11,641 bases of DNA from Ardenticatenales bacterium (lineage in GTDB: Bacteria; Chloroflexota; Anaerolineae; Promineifilales; UBA4811). Positions 5,155-11,641 of the stretch are shown in pieces; within the stretch, counting starts at the first letter, position 1; the number at the start of each line of letters is the position of its first letter. The position numbers were made by a program, and so were the translations under genes. The stretch covers positions 1 through 11,641 of the forward strand of contig DAOUVM010000034.1 of assembly GCA_030667645.1 (NCBI GenBank), written 5' to 3'. The notes beneath the pieces are model-generated. The model did no database searches, was not told the origin of the DNA, and saw only the letters and a list, made by a program, of their open reading frames with translations.

Positions 5155-8100
5155 TGGAGCCATGATACCTGCGCCGCCTCCGAGCGCGACCGAGGTCGCA
5201 GATCGAGGGGAGATGGATATCTCGGGTCTGCTAGCAGTGCTGGGTCGCCTCGAATCCTACCAGAATCTGTTGCGGTCACTCTCTGACCGTGGCTCGGACG
5301 AGAGCCGGAGCGTCGCCCTACTTGGCCTGCCACGCTTTGCACGTCCGGCCGTCGCCGCGGCCCTGCACCATGATCTGGGCCGATCGGTCGCCATCGTCGT
5401 CGCGCGCGTGGAGCAGGCACAAAAGCTGGCTCAGGAACTGCGCGCCTGGTCGCCGGCTCCCCGGTCAGTGTGGCGCTTTGCTGAACCAACTCCGCTTCCC
5501 TATGACCGCGCGCCGTGGGGCATCCAATCCCGAAACAGTCGCCTGTCGACTCTCGCCTTGCTCCATTCCATCGAGTCGCCACTTGCCGAGGCTTGCCGGC
5601 CATCGATCCCACCGCTCATTGTCACCTCTGCGCGCGCGCTGGCGCACAAGACGCTCCCCCCTGGTGAATACCTCGACCATACTCACCGCCTGCAGATTGG
5701 CAATACTGTCCGATTGGACACGATGCTCAGAGGTTGGCTGCGAGCAGGATACCGGCCGGCGACGGTGGTGGAAGAGCCGGGGACCTTCAGTCGGCGGGGG
5801 GGGGTCCTGGACATCTGCCCGCCCGGGGCAGATGCAGGAGTGCGCATAGAGCTGTTTGGCGACCAGATTGAGAGTCTGCGCAGCTTTGACCTATCTACCC
5901 AACGCACCCGCTCCACACTCGAGTCGATCGTTATCCACCCTGCCAGTGAGGCGCTGCCCGAGCACTCCCCCGGGGTCTATGACAAACTGGCTGGCCTTGC
6001 TGCCGGCGGCGATTGGACTGAGGACCTGACCAAGTTAGAGGAAGGCGTTCCCTTTCCCGGAATCGAGTTCTATCTTCCCTATTTTTATCCCCAGCCGGGC
6101 ACCCTGGTGGACTACCTGCCGGCCGATACCCTGCTCCTCGTCGATGATTTGGCTGCGCTGGAGAACGAGCTGGGAGAGATCGAACGGCGTGCTGACCGAG
6201 TGCGCACGGAGCGCCGCGCCGCCGATCCCCTTCCGCCCGACTATCCATCGCCGATTCTGGGCTGGGAGGCTCTTTCTGTTCTCCTTGAGGAAAGGAGAGC
6301 GATCGCTATGGGAGGGTTTGATACCGGGGAGGGGGCTGGGATACCTGACCTGGCCGATGCGTTTGCTCCCGGTCCTCGCTTTGGTGGGCGGGTCAAGCCG
6401 CTGCTGCAGCACCTGTCCCGTTTGCACCTGGATGGCGAAAGGGTCGTCATCGTCAGCCGGCAGGCTGCGCGGCTGGCCGAGCTCTGGCGCGAGAGTGGCT
6501 CCTCGGCAGCAATCGCCTCAACCGGCTCAAGCCTGTCCGTTCCGCCGCCTGACGGCACCATCACCTTTGTCCAAGGGGTGTTGGGAGATGGTTTTATCGT
6601 GCGCGGGCGGACGGTGGGGGAGGAGGCCGGAGAACGCCTTTCCACGCTCGTTCAACTCTTGACCGACTCGGAGGTTTTCGGCTGGTCCCGGCCGGAACCA
6701 CGCCAGGCGCCCCAGCGGCGCGCCATTGCGCCGGAATCCTTTTTTGCCGATATAGCTCCCGGCGACCTGGTTGTGCACATTGATCATGGCATCGGCCATT
6801 TTGAGGGGCTGATGACCAAGCAGCTCGCCGGTCACTCCCGCGAGTACCTGCTGGTTTCTTACGCCCAGGGCGACCAGTTGTACGTCCCGGTACAGCAGGC
6901 CGATCGGCTCAGCCGCTATGTCGGGCCCGGCGAGGGCCGGCCGCCACTGCACCGGCTTGGTGGAATCGGCTGGTCGCAAGCCAAAGCGAAAGCAACAAAA
7001 GAGATAGAAGACATGGCGGGAGATCTTCTAAAGCTGTATGCCGCCAGGGCTACGGTTCGCGGCCATGCCTTTCCGGCCGACACCCCCTGGCAGGCTGAAC
7101 TGGAGGCCTCTTTCCCGTATGTGGAGACCGATGATCAGTTGGAGGTTATCGCCCAGGTCAAGCGGGACATGGAACAGCCCCGGCCGATGGATCGGCTGGT
7201 TTGCGGCGATGTCGGCTTTGGCAAGACCGAAGTGGCCCTGCGGGCGGCATTCAAAGCGGTGATGGATGGCAAGCAGGTCGGTATTCTCGTCCCTACCACT
7301 GTTCTTGCCCAGCAGCACTTTAACGTGTTCTGCCAGCGGTTGGCTGCTTTTCCGATCGAGGTGCGGATGCTCTCTCGGTTCCGTTCGCGCAGTGAGCAGC
7401 AGCGCATCCTCACCGATCTGGCGGCCGGCAAGATAGACATTGTGGTCGGGACGCACCGGCTGCTGCAAAAGGACGTCACCTTCAAGGATCAGGGTCTGCT
7501 CATTGTGGACGAAGAGCAGCGTTTCGGCGTGGCCCACAAGGAAATGCTCAAGACACTGCGTACTGAGGTGGATGTGCTTACCATGACCGCCACGCCGATT
7601 CCGCGCACGTTGTATCTGTCGCTCACCGGTGTCCGCGATATTAGCCTGATCAGCACGCCTCCGGAAGAGCGATTGCCCGTTCAGACCCATGTTGGGGCCT
7701 ATGACACCCAACTGGTGAGGCGGGCCATCTTGCGCGAACTCGACCGGGGCGGGCAGGTCTTTTTTGTTCACAACCGCGTGCAGACGATTAGCAGCGTCGC
7801 CCGCCAACTACAGAAACTGGTGCCCGAGGCCAGACTTGGGATTGGACATGGTCAGATGAACGAGCGCGAACTGGAGCAGGCGATGCTCAAGTTTGTGGCC
7901 GGCGATGTCGACGTCTTGGTCTCCACCAGCATCATTGAAAATGGGCTGGATATTCCCAATGTGAATACCATCATCATCGATCGGGCGGATAGGTTTGGAC
8001 TGGCCCAGCTTTACCAGTTGCGCGGCCGGGTTGGCCGCGCCGCGCGTAGCTCCTATGCGTACTTTTTCCACCGTGGAGCCGCCGTTCTTTCCACAGAAGC

Positions 8101-8764
8101 CCGCGCCCGACTGGAGACCATCACCGAACACACCGAGCTAGGTTCCGGTTACAGCATCGCGATGCGCGACCTGGAGATCCGCGGCGGAGGGGAGGTGTTG
8201 GGAACCAGCCAGCATGGTCACATGGCAGCGGTTGGATTCGACCTGTATACCCGGCTGCTGGCACGGGCAGTGCAGCAGCAGCGGGATAAGGATAAGATCA
8301 TTCCGACCCCGGTCGAGCTCCCTTTGCCCGATATCGTCACCATTGAGCTGCCGCTGGAGAGCCACATCCCCGAAGAGTATATTGCGGATGTCCAATTCCG
8401 CTTCCGCCTCTACCGTCGGATGGCCAGTCTCACTTCTCTGGGGGCCGTGGATGAGATGGCGATCGAGCTCGCAGATCGGTTCGGACCGATCCCCGATGCA
8501 GTGGACAACCTGCTCTATCATCTCCGGATTCGGTGCATCGCCAGCAAGGCGGGGGTGTTATCCATCATGACCGCCGACAGGCAGATATCGATCCGAAAAG
8601 ACGGGCTCGAAGATATAGATCGCGGGGCGCTGCAGCGCTATCTGGGACGGCAGGTTCGCGTCAGCCGTCAAGCGATCTGGTTGCAGCGGGACGACTCCGC
8701 CACGCTGTCCTGGCGCGTGCCGCTGGTTCAGACACTCGAGCGGCTGGCCGACTGGCCTGGTTGA
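5138..8764 (+). CDS. mfd: Transcription-repair coupling factor
   Basis: ATP-driven DNA translocase that pushes stalled RNA polymerase off template lesions and recruits UvrA for nucleotide excision repair. At 1208 residues it is complete (E. coli Mfd has 1148). Residues 50-350 are the UvrB-like module with RRGGVLDICPPGAD near 222-235. Residues 538-600 are the CarD-like RNA-polymerase-interacting domain (PGDLVVHIDHGIGHFEG). Residues 665-1000 are the RecG-like translocase: Walker A GDVGFGKT at 690-697, DEEQ at 791-794, TATPIPRT near 816-823 and QLRGRVGR at 960-967. Residues 1060-1160 are the C-terminal TRCF domain (VQFRFRLYRRMA, ADRFGPIPD). The gene overlaps pth by 17 bases; pth-mfd order is common in bacteria. 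Starts at 5138, 5144 (GTG), 5147 and 5162 all precede the conserved part, and the sequence does not settle the choice. A run of nine G lies at 5796-5804 inside the conserved RRGG motif. Confidence 0.97.
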   Translation: MTVMSDGAMIPAPPPSATEVADRGEMDISGLLAVLGRLESYQNLLRSLSDRGSDESRSVALLGLPRFARPAVAAALHHDLGRSVAIVVARVEQAQKLAQELRAWSPAPRSVWRFAEPTPLPYDRAPWGIQSRNSRLSTLALLHSIESPLAEACRPSIPPLIVTSARALAHKTLPPGEYLDHTHRLQIGNTVRLDTMLRGWLRAGYRPATVVEEPGTFSRRGGVLDICPPGADAGVRIELFGDQIESLRSFDLSTQRTRSTLESIVIHPASEALPEHSPGVYDKLAGLAAGGDWTEDLTKLEEGVPFPGIEFYLPYFYPQPGTLVDYLPADTLLLVDDLAALENELGEIERRADRVRTERRAADPLPPDYPSPILGWEALSVLLEERRAIAMGGFDTGEGAGIPDLADAFAPGPRFGGRVKPLLQHLSRLHLDGERVVIVSRQAARLAELWRESGSSAAIASTGSSLSVPPPDGTITFVQGVLGDGFIVRGRTVGEEAGERLSTLVQLLTDSEVFGWSRPEPRQAPQRRAIAPESFFADIAPGDLVVHIDHGIGHFEGLMTKQLAGHSREYLLVSYAQGDQLYVPVQQADRLSRYVGPGEGRPPLHRLGGIGWSQAKAKATKEIEDMAGDLLKLYAARATVRGHAFPADTPWQAELEASFPYVETDDQLEVIAQVKRDMEQPRPMDRLVCGDVGFGKTEVALRAAFKAVMDGKQVGILVPTTVLAQQHFNVFCQRLAAFPIEVRMLSRFRSRSEQQRILTDLAAGKIDIVVGTHRLLQKDVTFKDQGLLIVDEEQRFGVAHKEMLKTLRTEVDVLTMTATPIPRTLYLSLTGVRDISLISTPPEERLPVQTHVGAYDTQLVRRAILRELDRGGQVFFVHNRVQTISSVARQLQKLVPEARLGIGHGQMNERELEQAMLKFVAGDVDVLVSTSIIENGLDIPNVNTIIIDRADRFGLAQLYQLRGRVGRAARSSYAYFFHRGAAVLSTEARARLETITEHTELGSGYSIAMRDLEIRGGGEVLGTSQHGHMAAVGFDLYTRLLARAVQQQRDKDKIIPTPVELPLPDIVTIELPLESHIPEEYIADVQFRFRLYRRMASLTSLGAVDEMAIELADRFGPIPDAVDNLLYHLRIRCIASKAGVLSIMTADRQISIRKDGLEDIDRGALQRYLGRQVRVSRQAIWLQRDDSATLSWRVPLVQTLERLADWPG

Positions 8765-8903
8765 GCTCCAGACCCATCAGCCTTACCCCCCCCGCCTTAT
8801 TCCCGTCGCCGAGACCCTCTTTCAACGCCCTCAGGATGTTGTCTGATCGGTGCTGTCCAGCGGCGCCCGGGGTGGTAGAGTCGCTGGTGGCGGCCGGGCT
8901 CTC

Positions 8904-9986
8904 CTATTCGGTCACCAGTCGAAAACTGGAAGAGTGGTATTGGATCTTGCCGGCGCGGATGCCTATTGTGTCCCGCCCGTGACGGACCTGCTTTCCGGCC
9001 GAGATGGCGCTCCAGTGCAGGAAGCGAATGCGTCCCTCTCTTCGCAGCTCTTCCTGGCGAAACTGGACCTCGGGCAGCATTTCGAACAGTTCGGAGAACT
9101 GAGCCCGGATACCGGCCGGGCCCTGAGCAGAGTGGCGGCCGGTGACATAGATCGCATCGTCGTGGTACAGGGAGACGAGGGCCTCCAGATCTCCCATCAG
9201 CAGTGCATCCCAGTACTGCTCCGCGACATCCGGTTCCGTTGAGATCGGCCAATCGTACCCGGCGATCGCCTCCCACAGATCAGGAGCATGCGCCTCTGCC
9301 CAATCCCAACTCCAAAAGCTGGCGGCCGGCAGGCCGTTGGCCCGGACGGCGTCCAGGAACTCTACAATCTCGGCTGGCTGGGCGCGAAAGTACGAGTCTC
9401 CGTACTGCTCGCCAAAAGCGGCGCCGGTAGGGACAATGGGCCTGGCAAATGAAAACCCCCGATGCGCGGCGAGGGAGTGGTGGACGCACTCGGCCGGCGA
9501 CTCGCCCACCCAGTACATCTGAGGCGCGTCCAGGTCGCAACCGGTGAGGAACTCCTGCCACGGAAAACTGGTGTGCTGGTTAGGGTAGCGGTAGGAACTT
9601 AGACCGATGGTGCAGTCCGGCGCCGCCTCTCGGAGGGCATCCATATACACCTGAGATTCCTGAGGTTTGCCTTTTGCCGGGTGTTCCGCGTTGACAAACA
9701 GACCGTCCAACTCGAAATCCCTGATGCCTTGGCCCGCGATCTCGGCCTCCTTGATCGGCTCTCTCAGCCAGAGCCAGACCCAGCCCCAGACCTGGATGCC
9801 GGCCGCTCGAAATGCAGAGGTCGCCGGGCCGAAAAGACTCTCATTGTAGGCCGAGGCGCCATCCGCAAGTTTGATGATGACGTGGGTTAGCCCTGCCTCC
9901 CTCGCCTTGGTTGCCATCGTATGGGCGTCGCCGCCCGCAATGCGGTGTAGCTTCCAGATAAAGAGTCCTTTCCCCTCCAGCGTCAT
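8904..9986 (-). CDS. Glycosidase-like TIM-barrel protein fused to a SnoaL/NTF2-like domain
   Basis: The family is not named with certainty. Residues 5-247 (KGLFIWKLHRIAGGD, AGLTHVIIKLADG, GIQVWGWVWLW, LDGLFVNAEHP, TIGLSSYRYPNQ, LDAPQMYWVG, AASFWSWDWA) show the strand rhythm and end-of-strand polar residues of a TIM barrel like those in GH25-related or DUF4015-type putative glycosidases. Asp94 and Glu101 are candidate acidic residues. Residues 253-358 (AEQYWDALLMGDLEALVSLY, HDDAIYVTG, GIRAQF, FRLV) match a SnoaL/NTF2-like alpha+beta cone domain, a small-molecule pocket. There is no signal peptide or membrane helix, so the protein is probably cytoplasmic, odd for a wall- or polymer-degrading enzyme. 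The frame opens at a TTG at 10031, but the ATG at 9986 has AGAGG five bases upstream (9992-9996) and starts right before the first barrel strand. It lies 108 bases downstream of the kinase gene on the same strand and may be co-transcribed. Confidence 0.78.
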   Translation of the reverse strand: MTLEGKGLFIWKLHRIAGGDAHTMATKAREAGLTHVIIKLADGASAYNESLFGPATSAFRAAGIQVWGWVWLWLREPIKEAEIAGQGIRDFELDGLFVNAEHPAKGKPQESQVYMDALREAAPDCTIGLSSYRYPNQHTSFPWQEFLTGCDLDAPQMYWVGESPAECVHHSLAAHRGFSFARPIVPTGAAFGEQYGDSYFRAQPAEIVEFLDAVRANGLPAASFWSWDWAEAHAPDLWEAIAGYDWPISTEPDVAEQYWDALLMGDLEALVSLYHDDAIYVTGRHSAQGPAGIRAQFSELFEMLPEVQFRQEELRREGRIRFLHWSAISAGKQVRHGRDTIGIRAGKIQYHSSSFRLVTE

Positions 9987-9991
9987 CCGAG

Positions 9992-9996
9992 CCTCT
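9992..9996 (-). promoter_or_regulatory. Ribosome binding site setting the barrel-SnoaL start
   Basis: Minus-strand AGAGG, 5 bases before the ATG at 9986. It favours this start over the TTG at 10031. Confidence 0.6.
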
Positions 9997-10094
9997 GCGC
10001 CGTTATTCCTCAAGGACTGGCTGCTCTGCAACCTCTCTGGCCATCAACGGAGCAGCGCCCGTCTTGCCCAAGATGCCGGGTCCGCTGCTATCGA

Positions 10095-11639
10095 TCATAG
10101 GTCAAAGTGCCGAAAGATAGAGCCGCCCACAAACTCTCGCAGGATAGAGTTATCCGGAATGAGTCGCGTGGGGCACGGCTCGAACCATTGCAGCAGGGCA
10201 AAAAGCCGTTTTGCCTCGATTCGCGCTCGATGGCCCGGCTCTATCTGGAGCAAAAGGGGTTCCACCAACGGCTTGAGCGCAGCCAGGTCGTAGACCAGCG
10301 CCGAGTTGAACATGACATCGGCGTGCTCCTGATAAGGGAAGATATGCTCCCTTTCGCCTCTGCGCACACTTGCCCATCGGCCGATCGTCTCGGCCGCGCT
10401 ATAGCCGCGATGGGTGGCATCGCGCACGATCCGCCGGATAAGACGGGTGTCCGTGGTGGGAACCCGGTTATGCTGGTCCAGGTTGAGCTGCGTCAGGGCA
10501 GAGACATAGATACGAAAGACGAGTTCGGGCGGAATGCTGGGAACCAACGCCGGATTGAGCCCGTGAATACCTTCGGCCAGGATGATCTGGTCAGGATGGA
10601 GCTCGGTATGCCGGCCGGTCTCGCGCTGGCCGGTAAAGAAATTAAACCTGGGTAGCGTCACCGCTCTCCCATCTGCCAACTCGAGCAGGTGTTGATTAAA
10701 GAGGTCGAGATCCAGCGCTTCCAGCGCCTCAAAGTCATAATCGCCCGCTTCATCTCTGGGTGTATGATCGCGATCCACAAAATAGTTGTCCATCGCCATC
10801 GTGAACTGCCGAACCCCGGCCGCCCGCAACTGGATAGAAAGCCGCTTGGAAAAAGTGGTCTTGCCCGAGGAAGAGGGCCCGGCGATCAGCACCAGCTTAA
10901 CCTCCGGCCGCTTGACGATCTCCTGTGCGATCCGCGCTATCCGCCCTTCGTGTAGGGCCTCTCCTACCAGGACGATCCGCTGGATCCGGCCGCCATGAAT
11001 CGCCTCGTTCAGCGAACCGACGTCCTGCAGTCCCATCAACTGCAGCCACTTGCGGTACTCACGAAAGACGGTCGCCAGGCGTGGATAATCCTGATAGGGT
11101 AGCAATTGCGTCGAGTCGGTGCTGCGTGGGAACCGGATGATGAATCCGGTTGGTTGGTAAGGGTGCAGTTCGAACCAGCGCAGATAGCGGCTCGATGGGA
11201 CCATATAGCCGTGAAAATAGTCGCGCATGTTGCGCAGCTTGTACAACACCAGATAGTCTTTGCGGCGTTGGTTGAGCAAGCGCACCTTGCCCAGGTCATT
11301 GCGACTCCTGAACAGATGGATCGCCTCCCCGAGCGGGGTGCGTTCCTTGGTGATGGGATCGTCCTGCTCCACAATCAAGCGCATCCGGGCCTCAATCTGA
11401 GCCAATTCCTCTGCCGTAAAGCTGGCCCGTCCCTCGACCGTGCAATAGTAGCCGCCAAAGGTGAGTGAGTGATCCACATAGACGGTAGCGTCGGGAAAGA
11501 GCTCGTGCGCGGCCGTAACCAGCAGCAGCGTGAGGGAACGCCGGTAAACCCGCATTCCATCAGAAGAACGCATCGTCAGCGGCTCTACCTCGCTGTCAGA
11601 GGTGATTCGATAGTGCAGCTCGCGCATCTGGCCGTTCAC
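10095..11639 (-). CDS. Uridine-kinase-family protein with ThrRS-like N-terminal domain (5' end at window edge)
   Basis: A P-loop kinase of the uridine kinase/phosphoribulokinase family joined to a module related to the second N-terminal (SAD-type) domain of threonyl-tRNA synthetase. Residues 31-121 match that domain (YRRSLTLLLVTAAHELFPDA, HSLTFGGYYC, TAEELAQIEARMRLIVEQDD, EAIHLFRSRND). The first His of the ThrRS editing site is an Arg here. Residues 245-450 are the kinase: Walker A GPSSSGKT at 254-261, DNYFVDRD at 284-291 as in uridine kinases, TLPRFNFFTGQR and IILAEGIHGLNP. Related proteins of about 550 residues occur in many bacteria, often called uridine or nucleoside kinase, but the true substrate is not well defined. 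The frame starts with a GTG at 11639, two bases from the edge, with no stop upstream. Other members have a TGS-like segment before the ThrRS-like part, so the gene may continue past the window. An inner ATG lies at 11627. Probably the upstream partner of the barrel-SnoaL gene. Confidence 0.88.
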   Translation of the reverse strand: MNGQMRELHYRITSDSEVEPLTMRSSDGMRVYRRSLTLLLVTAAHELFPDATVYVDHSLTFGGYYCTVEGRASFTAEELAQIEARMRLIVEQDDPITKERTPLGEAIHLFRSRNDLGKVRLLNQRRKDYLVLYKLRNMRDYFHGYMVPSSRYLRWFELHPYQPTGFIIRFPRSTDSTQLLPYQDYPRLATVFREYRKWLQLMGLQDVGSLNEAIHGGRIQRIVLVGEALHEGRIARIAQEIVKRPEVKLVLIAGPSSSGKTTFSKRLSIQLRAAGVRQFTMAMDNYFVDRDHTPRDEAGDYDFEALEALDLDLFNQHLLELADGRAVTLPRFNFFTGQRETGRHTELHPDQIILAEGIHGLNPALVPSIPPELVFRIYVSALTQLNLDQHNRVPTTDTRLIRRIVRDATHRGYSAAETIGRWASVRRGEREHIFPYQEHADVMFNSALVYDLAALKPLVEPLLLQIEPGHRARIEAKRLFALLQWFEPCPTRLIPDNSILREFVGGSIFRHFDL

Positions 11640-11641
11640 GA

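Noticed and set aside
8765..8903. Possible terminator between mfd and the convergent gene
   Set aside because: Only a weak stem, CCAGCG (8857-8862) with CGCTGG (8882-8887) and a 19-base loop, no T-tract; I see no convincing terminator or small gene in these 139 bases.
8797..9276. Minus-strand 159-codon frame and plus-strand 8850-9242 frame near the end of the barrel-SnoaL gene
   Set aside because: They overlap the well-supported SnoaL domain in other frames and have shadow-like Arg/Pro-rich composition.
1..11641. Apparent excess of GGCCG/CCGGCC words across the window
   Set aside because: A rough estimate at about 60 percent GC already predicts dozens of occurrences, and they follow coding frames; no periodic or intergenic pattern was seen.

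Overview
The window looks like chromosomal housekeeping DNA from a GC-rich, Gram-positive-like or monoderm bacterium. A member of Chloroflexota (Anaerolineae/Caldilineae-like) is my best guess. This is an inference from style, not from a marker gene: Thr/Pro-rich linkers in a surface protein, a LuxR-type DNA-binding domain fused to a Kelch propeller, and a glucan phosphorylase carrying a DUF3417-type N-terminus. I see no rRNA, tRNA, CRISPR array or insertion sequence.

Layout from left to right. (1) Positions 2-1021, minus strand: the N-terminal 340 residues of an alpha-glucan phosphorylase (glgP type), which runs off the left edge. (2) Positions 1022-1184: a divergent promoter region with a clear sigma70-type promoter on each strand and a perfect 7+7 bp inverted repeat between them. 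(3) Positions 1185-2585, plus strand: a one-component transmembrane regulator with a cytoplasmic LuxR HTH, one membrane helix and a six-bladed Kelch propeller outside. Its -10 box lies almost on the start codon, so the mRNA is probably leaderless. (4) Positions 2615-3574, minus strand: a tyrosine-recombinase-fold protein that has lost the catalytic Tyr and three other active-site residues. (5) Positions 3575-3802: a second, very tight divergent promoter pair. (6) Positions 3803-8764, plus strand: a three-gene operon of a membrane-anchored Ig-like protein, peptidyl-tRNA hydrolase (pth) and transcription-repair coupling factor (mfd), with genes overlapping by 1 and about 17 bases. (7) Positions 8904-9986, minus strand: a glycosidase-like TIM-barrel protein fused to a SnoaL/NTF2-like domain. 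(8) Positions 10095-11639, minus strand: a uridine-kinase-family protein with a ThrRS-like N-terminal domain, whose 5' end lies at or beyond the right edge.

Functionally, pth (ribosome rescue) and mfd (rescue of stalled RNA polymerase plus strand-specific repair) form an old, widely conserved pair. The most unusual items are the LuxR-TM-Kelch regulator facing the glucan phosphorylase gene across a shared control region, the catalytically dead recombinase-like protein, and the barrel-SnoaL fusion. No multi-gene defence or mobile system is evident. The unfamiliar biology here is at the level of single-protein architectures and one possible regulator-target pair.
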